From the IMG/VR virus record IMGVR_UViG_3300033144_002778, positions 1 through 37,970 of that record: DNA of 37,970 nucleotides; one strand, given 5' to 3'. The translations under genes and the position numbers were made by a program. Shown piece after piece: positions 25,269 to 31,837 of the stretch (within the stretch, counting starts at the first letter, position 1; each line of letters begins with the position of its first letter). The DNA is from a virus. The notes under the pieces were generated by a model. The model was given only the letters and a program-made list of their open reading frames with translations. It was not told the DNA's origin and made no database searches.

Positions 25269-26711
25269 ATGACAATGTTAAATAAACCAGGAACTAGCCT
25301 AGAATGGTGTAACACTAACCCTACAGACGGAACAACTGGGCAACCTGCTATTATAGACCCCTCAGCGGGCAAAAAGGACACCGGATATTTAGCCCTTGAG
25401 GAACCCTCTAGGCAAGACATGAATTGGTTTCAAAATCTATCTGGATTATGGAATGGGTATTTAGAAACCCTTACAGATGGGGCCGCAATTGTAAACGCAG
25501 CTCACTATGATTTGGATGTCGGAAATACTGGGGTCCAAAATATCACAGCCTTAAGTCTTGCTTTGGTGGCTGGGAAAAAGGTTTTTATTCCCGCTGGGAC
25601 CTATGACGTTTCTGGAAACCCAACACTACCCGATGGTGCCCATATTTTTTCAATACCTGGCAGTGTAATATTCAAGGGCCTCGCTGCCTCGGGTTGGGAT
25701 GTTAAAAACAAAACAGTGACATTTGAGGGAATCAGGTTTGAAGATGATGTATTTGATATACAAATTCTATGTGGTCATTCTAATGACAATGGGTTTACAC
25801 TTTTTGAAAAGTGTACTTTTGACGGGGCGAATATTTTAAATATGGTTCCTGGGGTGGTAGCCGATTCTAGTGGTTTGGTTCAAATAGAAAACTGTATATT
25901 TATTGGGGGCAATGCGGTGAATAATCCTACAGGTGGGACAACTTGTCCTAGAATTATAGCCACAGGCAATGATTTTGGAACATCTAATCTCAATCTTAGA
26001 TCTAGCTCTGGAGCGGTAAGAATATTTAGGGGGAATCGATTTAATGGCGGCAATATTGAGCTAGAGGGTGGAAATGTAATAATTGAAAATAGTTTTTTTG
26101 ATAATACTCCGACAGACCTTTTTTTATATGGGACTTTCAGCGGAATATTTGCGAATAATTACGGGCCCAATATCCCTTTGGGTGTCTCGATTAATCCTTC
26201 TCGATTTACTTATGAAAACAATAGAGATCAGAATGGGGTTTTAGACAATGCGACCGACGCAATTGATGGCGCTTTGTATTATGGTGAAAGCGGAGCCGAT
26301 ACTTTCAGCACTTCAACAACGACAACAATTAATTTTGATGTCAATAGAACCGTTTCGGTGTCTAGAACTGCAAGCTATACGAAAGATGTAGTCGAGAATG
26401 GGGCCGGACAGTTTACTTATTTAGGAATTGGAAAAGGTAGAACTCGAATTAGTTGTTTTTTGATGTTTAGTAATGATCTATTGCTGGCAGATATGAATAT
26501 TTATTTATTAAAGAATGCCGCAGTTACGCAGCAACTAACTAGGAGCCCACACGTTGGGGGTGCGTACACTGTTTTTCAAATAGAGACCACCCTTTCGCTA
26601 GACATAGGAGATACTTTTGAAATTAGTATTGCAATGGCTTCGGCTTCCACGGCGTCGCTAACCTCTGGTTTAAATGGTGTTTTATCTAGAATAGAAGTAG
26701 AAGGGTTCTGA
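25269..26711 (+). CDS. Tail spike/fibre with right-handed beta-helix (480 aa)
   Basis: This is the last gene of the tail operon, where receptor-binding proteins lie. The N-terminal 60 residues, with 'RQDMNWFQNLSGLWNGYLET', probably attach to the baseplate. Residues about 100-320 show beta-helix rungs ('VFIPAGTYDVSGNPTLPDGA', then repeated 'IENCIFIGGN'- and 'IRIFRGNRFNGG'-like turns). The C-terminal 140 residues form a beta-sandwich-like domain with Ser/Thr-rich strands, probably the receptor-binding tip. No catalytic residues for depolymerase activity can be assigned by eye. It has the ribosome binding site ATAGGAGA. No separate fibre chaperone follows. Confidence 0.75.
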   Translation: MTMLNKPGTSLEWCNTNPTDGTTGQPAIIDPSAGKKDTGYLALEEPSRQDMNWFQNLSGLWNGYLETLTDGAAIVNAAHYDLDVGNTGVQNITALSLALVAGKKVFIPAGTYDVSGNPTLPDGAHIFSIPGSVIFKGLAASGWDVKNKTVTFEGIRFEDDVFDIQILCGHSNDNGFTLFEKCTFDGANILNMVPGVVADSSGLVQIENCIFIGGNAVNNPTGGTTCPRIIATGNDFGTSNLNLRSSSGAVRIFRGNRFNGGNIELEGGNVIIENSFFDNTPTDLFLYGTFSGIFANNYGPNIPLGVSINPSRFTYENNRDQNGVLDNATDAIDGALYYGESGADTFSTSTTTTINFDVNRTVSVSRTASYTKDVVENGAGQFTYLGIGKGRTRISCFLMFSNDLLLADMNIYLLKNAAVTQQLTRSPHVGGAYTVFQIETTLSLDIGDTFEISIAMASASTASLTSGLNGVLSRIEVEGF

Positions 26712-26738
26712 AAAAAGCTCACTATTCTCTTGCTTTTT
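26712..26738 (+). terminator. Weak hairpin at the end of the tail operon
   Basis: AAAAAGC (26712-26718) directly follows the spike stop codon and can pair with GCTTTTT (26732-26738) around a 13-nt loop, ending in a T run. The stem is poor in GC. It overlaps the -35 region of the next promoter. It may give partial termination of late transcripts in either direction. Confidence 0.3.
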
Positions 26739-26769
26739 CTATATAGTTTTGTTAAATTAAACTATATAG
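26730..26769 (+). promoter_or_regulatory. Promoter with double CTATATAG operator (recombination operon)
   Basis: TTGCTT (26730-26735) and TAAATT (26753-26758) are separated by 17 nt. CTATATAG lies inside the spacer (26739-26746) and again 23 bp on (26762-26769). The flanks make a wider inverted repeat, TTCTATATAGTTT against AAACTATATAGAA. AAATCAA and the ribosome binding site AAAGGAAT follow before ATG 26789. The same layout recurs at 33962 and 35449, so this is probably a co-regulated promoter set. Confidence 0.65.
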
Positions 26770-26788
26770 AAATCAACAAAGGAATAAA

Positions 26789-27514
26789 ATGAAAAAACAG
26801 GAAAAGAAAAAAACCGGATTAGAATTGTTAAGGGAGCCTTTCCCTTCTAATCAAGTGGGTAAACTACCAAAACCAACAAAATCGCAGACAGATGAAGTTA
26901 AGAAAAATTATAAAGCTGGCGTTAGGTGTGAAATATGCGGGGGCTGGCATCACCCTAAAGTAGTTCATTTGGATTACGTTGGGCATGCAGCATTAACAGA
27001 CAGATTATTAGATGCGGATAAAAATTGGAACTGGGAGCCATTGGCATTTAAGGAGGGTTTACCTGCTTTTGATGCTACCGGTGGATTATGGATTAAACTG
27101 ACGGTTTGTGGTGTTACTAGGCTTGGATATGGAAATGCGGCGAATAGTTCGTTTAAAGAAATCGGTAGTCGAGAAAAAGAAGTGATAGGGGATGCCTTAA
27201 GAAATGCTTCTATGAGATTTGGGGCGGCTCTTGACTTATGGCACAAGGGAGATCTGCACGTAGAGACAGAAGAGGATAAAGAAAAAGCAAAAGCCGAAGC
27301 GCTTGAGGAAGATGTAGACAGGGCAATTATTAATTTTGAGAAAACCAGCGACAAATATAGAACCATTGAGGCTTGGGATTCAGCTATGGGAACATTAAGA
27401 ACAAACACAAATAGAGTCTGCAAGCACCCTAGATTTATAGAATTTACCGAGGGTTTATATAAAAAAATGCAAGAATTAGACCTTAATGAGGGCTTAGGCA
27501 ATGTCGCCGAATAA
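26789..27514 (+). CDS. Rad52/Sak-like single-strand annealing protein
   Basis: The 241-residue protein resembles the phage Rad52-type annealing proteins used for recombination-dependent replication and repair. The core shows 'WNWEPLAFKEGLPAF' near residues 75-90, 'LWIKLTVCGVTRLGYGNA' near 97-114 and the family's helix 'EVIGDALRNASMRFGAALDL' near 131-150, where Ala/Arg-Phe-Gly stacking residues lie. It carries a Cys-x2-Cys-x4-His-His-like element near 46-54 ('CEICGGWHH') that may bind zinc. The C-terminal 80 residues are acidic and helical. It heads an operon under the CTATATAG promoter, with a NinB-like gene after it. Confidence 0.8.
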   Translation: MKKQEKKKTGLELLREPFPSNQVGKLPKPTKSQTDEVKKNYKAGVRCEICGGWHHPKVVHLDYVGHAALTDRLLDADKNWNWEPLAFKEGLPAFDATGGLWIKLTVCGVTRLGYGNAANSSFKEIGSREKEVIGDALRNASMRFGAALDLWHKGDLHVETEEDKEKAKAEALEEDVDRAIINFEKTSDKYRTIEAWDSAMGTLRTNTNRVCKHPRFIEFTEGLYKKMQELDLNEGLGNVAE

Positions 27515-27926
27515 ACATTTTGGTATAGTTTCGGAGGGTTGTCTAATATATCATGACCCGATGAAACTAAAAACCAAAATTGACAAATTAGAGGGGTGTA
27601 GGTTTGAGCTTACCCTTTCTAAAGAAAAAAAAATTCGGTCTAATAAACAAAATAAATACTATTGGTATATTCTTTTGAAACACGTTAAAGAAGCCCTTAC
27701 AGAGTCCCAGGGTGTAGTTTTCACCCTAGACGACGCCCATGATTTTATGAAACACAAATTCATCGGATTTAAAAAAATAAAAGTGGGTCGAACTCACATC
27801 ACCAAAAAGCCAACAACAAAGGATTTATCAACAGTCGAAACGAACCTTTATTATAAAAACATTCGTGATTGGTTGTTTATATATTTTGAAGTTTTAGCCC
27901 CTTTACCAAATGAGGATCTATCTTGA
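27501..27926 (+). CDS. NinB-like recombination protein (141 aa)
   Basis: The protein overlaps the annealing protein gene by 14 bases. Residues about 20-60 show 'CRFELTLSKEKKIRSNKQNK', followed by 'YYWYILLKHVKEAL', the pattern of the NinB/Orf group, in which Arg-Ser-x-x-Gln-Asn-x-Tyr-Tyr-Trp is typical. Lambda Orf binds single-stranded DNA and helps annealing in place of RecFOR. Pairing with a Rad52-like protein supports this role. An alternative start is Met21. Confidence 0.65.
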   Translation: MSPNKHFGIVSEGCLIYHDPMKLKTKIDKLEGCRFELTLSKEKKIRSNKQNKYYWYILLKHVKEALTESQGVVFTLDDAHDFMKHKFIGFKKIKVGRTHITKKPTTKDLSTVETNLYYKNIRDWLFIYFEVLAPLPNEDLS

Positions 27927-28090
27927 CCGAAAAAATGAGAACTCAAATTTTATCAGGGTTTGCTTTAGTCGATGAGGAATGCGACGAAATGCTATTAGAC
28001 CAAAAAAAAACACTAGAGGAAAGGCAACAAGTATATATTATACAGGTAAGAAATCTTAAAATGTGGGTGGAATTAAATAATGAAAAATAA
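27923..28090 (+). CDS. Small protein (55 aa), unknown
   Basis: TTG at 27923 overlaps the previous TGA (TTGA) and follows TGAGGA at good spacing; ATG 27935 is the alternative start (51 aa). The frame ends at TAA 28088-28090 and overlaps the next ATG. The peptide is acidic in the middle ('LVDEECDEMLLDQKK') and helical. Overlaps on both sides and normal codon use support it as a real gene. Confidence 0.55.
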   Translation: MTEKMRTQILSGFALVDEECDEMLLDQKKTLEERQQVYIIQVRNLKMWVELNNEK

Positions 28091-28352
28091 ATCAAAAATG
28101 AAAAGTTTTATTGATTCGTTGATAGATCATACATATGTTTTACACAACGATTGTACAAAACTTAGAGAGTACCAAGAAGCAAAGAAAGATGAAATATGCG
28201 ACCTTAGTTTGGTTGTAATGGAAGGCCCTTACAGTGGACAAAATATTCAGGACATTATTGATATAAACCCTGACTATTTATTGTGGTATCACAGAGAGGG
28301 CGTTTTGAAACTAAGCCCTGGTATTTTAGGAAAGATATTTAATATTTTATAG
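28080..28352 (+). CDS. Small protein with exonuclease X C-terminal-like motif (90 aa)
   Basis: The second half contains 'GPYSGQNIQDIIDINPDYLL' followed by Trp. This resembles the short DUF3820/ExoX C-terminal-like domain, in which a Gly-x-Gly-like turn, Ile-x-x-Ile, Asp-Pro-x-Tyr-Leu and Trp are conserved. The domain is often found alone in phages beside recombination genes and is thought to bind nucleic acid. The first 40 residues are a charged helix. It is the last gene of the recombination operon before a structured RNA. The similarity is by pattern only. Confidence 0.6.
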   Translation: MKNKSKMKSFIDSLIDHTYVLHNDCTKLREYQEAKKDEICDLSLVVMEGPYSGQNIQDIIDINPDYLLWYHREGVLKLSPGILGKIFNIL

Positions 28353-28358
28353 AGTTTT

Positions 28359-28446
28359 GGGAGGCTGGCCATAATAATCATTTTTCATATTCTAAACTAT
28401 GAAAAAGTATTTATCATAAATTGCTAATATCAACGGCCAGCTTCCC
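28359..28446 (+). other. Structured RNA: long closing stem with inner hairpin
   Basis: GGGAGGCTGGCC (28359-28370) and GGCCAGCTTCCC (28435-28446) form a 12-bp GC-rich stem with one G-U pair around a 64-nt AT-rich interior. Inside, TTTTTCATA (28381-28389) and TATGAAAAA (28398-28406) form a perfect 9-bp hairpin. No T run follows, so it is not a normal terminator. It ends about 10 nt before the ribosome binding site of the lipoprotein gene. It could be a leader switch, processing signal or small RNA. Confidence 0.55.
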
Positions 28447-28466
28447 GATTTAACAAAAGGAAAAAA

Positions 28467-28754
28467 ATGAAAAAATATTTATTATTATTATTGTTAACGG
28501 GGTGCATTATAAACCAGGATGATGTTGAAACAAATTCTTGGAATAAAGAGCCGCCCAAAATAACCCAAGAGGTTGTACATGATACCGTTATCGTTATCAT
28601 ACCAGAGTGTAGAGAAAAGAGGCTTGATTATTGCCTTTTGACCCCAGATAATAAAACCTTTTGCCAATTCTTACAGGGTGGGTGCCATGCGTTTTTAATG
28701 GGTGCCCCTGGTCACTCGTGTGTAAAATATAAAATTGTAGATTGCTATGAATAA
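28467..28754 (+). CDS. Cys-rich lipoprotein (95 aa)
   Basis: Residues 1-12 form a lipoprotein signal with lipobox Leu-Leu-Thr-Gly-Cys; Cys12 would be lipidated after cleavage. The mature part has six more cysteines (for example 'PECREKRLDYC', 'GGCHAFL', 'HSCVKYKIVDC'), fitting a disulfide-bonded periplasmic or surface domain. Phage lipoproteins of this size may act as outer-membrane spanin partners, superinfection exclusion proteins or receptor blockers. Spanins are usually Pro-rich rather than Cys-rich. It has the ribosome binding site AAAAGGAAAA and follows the structured RNA. Confidence 0.75.
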   Translation: MKKYLLLLLLTGCIINQDDVETNSWNKEPPKITQEVVHDTVIVIIPECREKRLDYCLLTPDNKTFCQFLQGGCHAFLMGAPGHSCVKYKIVDCYE

Positions 28755-28971
28755 ACCAAGAGATTTAACCGAGCTACTAACTAAGGGCCCCTTAATACAG
28801 GCCGCCGAAGTAATTTGTAAAGAAAATAAATTATTATATGTTGAGGCTGAATTTTGGGAAAGAAAATATGATGAACTTAAAATTAAATTTGATATTCTTA
28901 GCCTTTCTATTGGCGACGATAAACCTACAGTCGCTAACTACGAAACAGTTAAACATAAAAGTAATAGTTAA
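28747..28971 (+). CDS. Small helical protein (74 aa), unknown
   Basis: It overlaps the end of the lipoprotein gene by 8 bases. The sequence is hydrophilic and helical, with 'LYVEAEFWERKYDELKIKFD' near residues 32-51 as a probable coiled coil. No membrane segment is seen. Another ORF with a signal peptide begins inside it in another frame, so the 3' half of this gene is double-coding. Unknown function. Confidence 0.55.
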   Translation: MNKPRDLTELLTKGPLIQAAEVICKENKLLYVEAEFWERKYDELKIKFDILSLSIGDDKPTVANYETVKHKSNS

Positions 28972-29071
28972 AAGAGCTTGGCAACCTTACCCCGCCCCTG
29001 GTATATGCTTTGAGGTTGAAGGGGTTTATATTAGCGCTAGGTATGATTTAAATAAAAGGTCTTGTTTATGA
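28868..29071 (+). CDS. Small secreted/membrane protein (67 aa) nested in the previous gene
   Basis: ATG at 28868 lies within the upstream gene in another frame. The first 22 residues are a good signal peptide or membrane anchor ('LKLNLIFLAFLLATINLQSL'), followed by a short mature part with two Cys and a Pro-rich turn ('PYPAPGICFEVEG'). The frame ends overlapping the next ATG (ATGA). An exported protein nested in an upstream gene recalls Rz/Rz1-type spanin pairs, but no lipobox is present. Such a role is inference. Confidence 0.5.
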   Translation: MMNLKLNLIFLAFLLATINLQSLTTKQLNIKVIVKRAWQPYPAPGICFEVEGVYISARYDLNKRSCL

Positions 29072-29217
29072 TAGATTTTTTAAAAGTTGGATTATTTGTA
29101 ACTTGCATTATAATGTCTTATAGAGAACACCACTCATATAAAAAAACAAAAGATTTAAATTATCGGGTTTTATCTATGATGTGGATGATTATGGGTTTAC
29201 TTATTAGATGCCAATAG
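29068..29217 (+). CDS. Small two-segment membrane protein (49 aa)
   Basis: ATG at 29068 overlaps the previous stop (ATGA) and the frame runs to TAG at 29215-29217, overlapping the next gene by 10 bases. It has two hydrophobic segments, 'VGLFVTCIIM' near residues 7-16 and 'VLSMMWMIMGLLI' near 34-46, separated by a basic, His-rich loop ('REHHSYKKTK'). Size and hairpin topology suit a small holin or a membrane-depolarising protein. No lysis enzyme lies beside it. Confidence 0.55.
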   Translation: MIDFLKVGLFVTCIIMSYREHHSYKKTKDLNYRVLSMMWMIMGLLIRCQ

Positions 29218-29465
29218 ATTATTATACTACCTGCAAGAGTGCTTTCGAGAGGGCTTCTAATCGTTGTGAATTCTGCAAGGTTAAAAACCATGTGGACCGC
29301 TGGAATGGTGGTAAAATCATTTCCGTTGTGTTATCTATAGTTCACCTAGACTATGACCCCGAAAATTTAGAAGTCGAAGAACACAGGCTTGCCGTACTTT
29401 GTCAAAAATGCTTAACCAAGTATGAGAAAAAAAAGGGTGATAAAAACCAAACAAATTTATTTTAG
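29208..29465 (+). CDS. HNH-like protein with altered last motif (85 aa)
   Basis: The pattern matches small phage HNH proteins: 'RCEFCKVKN' near 19-27, then 'VVLSIVHLDYDPENLEVEEH' near 42-61 and 'LAVLCQKC' near 63-70. The first metal-cysteine pair, the His-Leu-Asp of the active-site strand and the central Asn are present. In relatives the last Cys is followed by His (Cys-x-x-Cys-His), but here that residue is Leu, so the final His of the HNH motif is missing. It may be an inactive DNA-binding form, or His61 may replace it. Confidence 0.65.
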   Translation: MPIDYYTTCKSAFERASNRCEFCKVKNHVDRWNGGKIISVVLSIVHLDYDPENLEVEEHRLAVLCQKCLTKYEKKKGDKNQTNLF

Positions 29466-29483
29466 TTTTTTTTGATTATTTAC

Positions 29484-29511
29484 TTTACAAACACTTGTAA
29501 ATATATAGATT
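29484..29511 (+). promoter_or_regulatory. Candidate promoter with TTTACAA/TTGTAAA dyad
   Basis: TTTACAA (29484-29490), ACAC, TTGTAAA (29495-29501) is a perfect 7-bp dyad. TTTACA can serve as -35 with TAGATT (29506-29511) as -10, 16 nt apart. ATATATAG (29501-29508) echoes the CTATATAG boxes of the other early promoters. Transcription would start near 29518, giving a leader of about 130 nt before the replication gene. Confidence 0.5.
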
Positions 29512-29521
29512 AGTAGAAAGA

Positions 29522-29632
29522 GAAAATTACAACCTGAATTTGCAATTTTCAAAATAACAATATAGCCCTATCCAACTCCTATTTATTTAGGACTGGTTTT
29601 CGTTCAGGTTGGCCTCTCTGGTTGGATAGGGT
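29522..29632 (+). promoter_or_regulatory. Structured leader with potential pseudoknot upstream of replication gene
   Basis: CAACCTGAA (29530-29538) is the perfect complement of TTCAGGTTG (29603-29611), and CCCTATCCAAC (29566-29576) is the perfect complement of GTTGGATAGGG (29621-29631). The arms interleave as A-B-A'-B', which is a pseudoknot. TCCTA/TAGGA (29577-29581 with 29588-29592) adds a small hairpin inside. GAAAATT/AATTTTC (29522-29528 with 29544-29550) would compete with the first helix. The last helix ends 6 nt before AAAAGGAT of the next gene, so it could control translation. I recognise no riboswitch class. Confidence 0.6.
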
Positions 29633-29647
29633 CTAAAAAGGATACAA

Positions 29648-30457
29648 ATGAAAGAGCTTCCTTACTTCAGATTTACTTGCCAGGAATGGGACTCAGGAGA
29701 TATTTCTCTTGAAAGTCATTCCACAAAAGGGCTTTTTATTGACATTTGTTCCTACTATTGGTCGCAGAATTGCGGCTTATCTCTGGACAAACTATCGAAG
29801 AAAGTCGGCAAAATGACGCAGAAGAGCCAGAGAAAGGCCAGAGATAAGCTGCTACTTCTGGCCAAATGCGGGGTTTTAAAGATAACTGGCGACAAGGTGA
29901 ATATAGGTTTTTTGGATGTTCAACTGGCTGAAATCAACAAAAAACACGAGTTTCTTTCTAAAAAAGGAAAGGAAGGAGCTAAGAAAAGAGAGGAAAATAA
30001 ACAAGCCCCCCTTAAGCCCCCCTTAAGCAATAAGATAGATAAGGATAAGGATAAGGATAAGATAGAGATAGATATAAAGAAAAAAAATAAAAAACACAGT
30101 TTTGATAAATCAATAATATTTTGCAAAATCAAATTCAAAGAAAGATTTCCTAATTGGGATTCAGAAATGTTAAACCACTACTACAACGCCGCCCTGGAAT
30201 ACTCAGGCTCAAAGGGTGCAAAATATCTTGATTGGGGTTTAGCAATTTCAAGCTGGCAGAGAAAAGAAAATTTAAAACAGAAGACGATTCAACACAACAG
30301 ACCAAAATCGTTTAAGCAACAGGAAGAAGATGAGGCGATTGCCTACATGGAAAAAATTAACCAATTTACGGAGGATGTGAAAAATGGGAGAATGGAAAAT
30401 ACAGAGGCTCAACTTATTTCGAGCGGAGATAACGAAGATGTATTTGGCGTACAATAA
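29648..30457 (+). CDS. Replication initiator / replisome organizer (269 aa)
   Basis: The N-terminal 110 residues resemble the Lin1244/Lin1753-type replisome organizer domain: 'LPYFRFTCQEWDSGDISLES' at the start, then 'TKGLFIDICSYYWSQNCGLS' near 25-45, a winged-helix DNA-binding unit. A low-complexity Lys/Asp/Ile linker (about 114-151) is encoded by tandem DNA repeats. The C-terminal part (152-225) is helical, with 'WDSEMLNHYYNAALEYSGSK', like DnaD-type or helicase-loading tails. It would melt the origin and recruit host helicase; no polymerase or helicase gene is present in the window. The structured leader suggests tight control. Confidence 0.75.
   Translation: MKELPYFRFTCQEWDSGDISLESHSTKGLFIDICSYYWSQNCGLSLDKLSKKVGKMTQKSQRKARDKLLLLAKCGVLKITGDKVNIGFLDVQLAEINKKHEFLSKKGKEGAKKREENKQAPLKPPLSNKIDKDKDKDKIEIDIKKKNKKHSFDKSIIFCKIKFKERFPNWDSEMLNHYYNAALEYSGSKGAKYLDWGLAISSWQRKENLKQKTIQHNRPKSFKQQEEDEAIAYMEKINQFTEDVKNGRMENTEAQLISSGDNEDVFGVQ
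30006..30092 (+). repeat. Iterons and A-rich stretch inside the initiator gene (candidate origin)
   Basis: CCCCCCTTAAG occurs twice in direct tandem (30006-30016, 30017-30027). It is followed by four tandem GATAAG hexamers (30038-30061), variants GATAGA/GATAGATA, and an A-rich run to about 30092. Iterons next to an A/T-rich segment within the initiator gene are the arrangement of lambda oriO and similar phages. The encoded linker is low-complexity, as if the protein tolerates DNA-level constraints. Confidence 0.6.
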
Positions 30458-30779
30458 GGTGATACAATCGAAAATAATAGACCAAAAAGCCGAATTGATG
30501 GCTGAAACTTTGGAGACTTTAAGCACTTCCAAAATATCAGCATTTTTTAAATATATTCGGGAAACTTGCGAAACACTGCCAGCCGACGGGGTTTTGAAAA
30601 GGATTCTAAAAACCAAGGCAAAAGAATATTCAAAGGCTGCAAAGGTTCTTGATGTCCCACTGATAGCCCCTGAGAGCCTCCCAGATGCCGAATGGCTGGC
30701 GAACTTCTGGGCAGGGTTGAAATTAGTGCAGATGGGAAAGATGACCCCAAAAGACGTTAAAAAGGAGCTAGGGATATAA
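30438..30779 (+). CDS. Protein following the initiator (113 aa), possible helicase-loading partner
   Basis: I choose ATG 30438 (CGGAG box, 20-base overlap with the initiator). An ATG at 30384 in the same frame also has a GGAGG box and would add 18 residues, so the start is uncertain. The protein is helical with 'SAFFKYIRETCETLPADGVL' near 34-53 and 'DAEWLANFWAGLKLVQMGKM' near 84-103. No Walker motif is present, so it is not a DnaC-type ATPase. Its position after the initiator suggests a role with it. No family recognised. Confidence 0.6.
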   Translation: MYLAYNKVIQSKIIDQKAELMAETLETLSTSKISAFFKYIRETCETLPADGVLKRILKTKAKEYSKAAKVLDVPLIAPESLPDAEWLANFWAGLKLVQMGKMTPKDVKKELGI

Positions 30780-31837
30780 TGAATTATAATTGGAGGTTGA
30801 AAGATGGGTACCCAGAAAAAAATGGGTATAAGGTTTTTTCTTGTTTTAGTTGTGGTGGTGGGTCCACAATGGGGTATAAACTAGCAGGGTTTGAGGTAAT
30901 AGGCAATAATGAGATTGACCCCAAAATGAATGAGTGCTATACCACAAACCACAGCCCTAAATATTCATTCTTAGAGCCTATACAGGAGTTTAAAAATAGA
31001 GAGGTATTACCAAAAGAATTGTATAATCTTGATATTCTGGACGGCTCACCGCCCTGTAGTAGTTTCTCAACGGCAGGTAGTAGGGAAAAAGATTGGGGAA
31101 AAGAAAAGAAATTTAGAGAGGGCCAAGCAAAGCAGATTTTAGACACTTTGTTTTTTGATTTTATTGACCTGGCCGAAAGACTACAGCCCAAAATTGTAAT
31201 CGCTGAAAATGTAAAAGGGCTTTTGATTGGTGAGGCAATTCACTATGTAAGAAAAATCAACGAGGCTTTTGAAAAAGCGGGGTATTATATTCAACACCAC
31301 CTTTTAGATGCTTCAAAAATGGGCGTTCCACAAAAAAGAGAAAGGGTGTTTTTTGTAGCCCTTAGAAAAGATTTAACACCACAATTTCAAAATCAAAAAA
31401 CAATGTTCGACCAGGAGCCAGAATTAAAACTCGAGTTTAATGAGAAACCAATTTGTTATGATGAAATAAGGGAAGATGAAGGCAATAAAAGTGCTTACGG
31501 ACTTGGAACTATGATTAGTAAATATTGGAAGATGTGTAAGCCTGGGTTTTCGTTTGACACGGTACACCCAAAAGGCAGTTATTTTAATGAAATGAAGCTG
31601 CACCCAAATAAAACACTACCAACAATACGGGCTAGTGGTCTACCATATGATTATAAAATTGAAAGAAAACTGTTTGATTCCGAAATATGCAAAGCGGGTT
31701 CTTACCCACAAGATTACAATTTTAGTGGGTCAACTCCAAATTACCTGATTGGCATGAGTGTACCCCCGCTAATGACGGCCAAAATAGCAGAACAAATAAA
31801 AACACAATGGTTAGATGAATTAGAGGTAGCCTTATGA
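30779..31837 (+). CDS. C5-cytosine DNA methyltransferase
   Basis: The 352-residue enzyme carries the ordered motifs of Dcm-type methyltransferases: motif I 'FSCGGGSTMGYKLAGFE' near 20-36 (SAM binding), motif IV 'GSPPCSSFS' near 88-96 with the catalytic Cys, motif VI 'ENVKGL' near 142, motif VIII 'QKRERVFFVA' near 184-193, motif IX-like 'TLPTIRASG' near 279-287, and motif X 'YLIGMSVPP' near 321-329. The target-recognition region is about 200-275. It would methylate cytosine in phage DNA and block host restriction. No cognate nuclease is nearby. It overlaps the next gene by four bases. Confidence 0.93.
   Translation: MNYNWRLKDGYPEKNGYKVFSCFSCGGGSTMGYKLAGFEVIGNNEIDPKMNECYTTNHSPKYSFLEPIQEFKNREVLPKELYNLDILDGSPPCSSFSTAGSREKDWGKEKKFREGQAKQILDTLFFDFIDLAERLQPKIVIAENVKGLLIGEAIHYVRKINEAFEKAGYYIQHHLLDASKMGVPQKRERVFFVALRKDLTPQFQNQKTMFDQEPELKLEFNEKPICYDEIREDEGNKSAYGLGTMISKYWKMCKPGFSFDTVHPKGSYFNEMKLHPNKTLPTIRASGLPYDYKIERKLFDSEICKAGSYPQDYNFSGSTPNYLIGMSVPPLMTAKIAEQIKTQWLDELEVAL

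Noticed and set aside
26974-27501. 175-codon - strand frame opposite the annealing protein gene
   Set aside because: The + strand frame has family motifs and a promoter; the - strand translation is Ser/Leu-rich shadow sequence.
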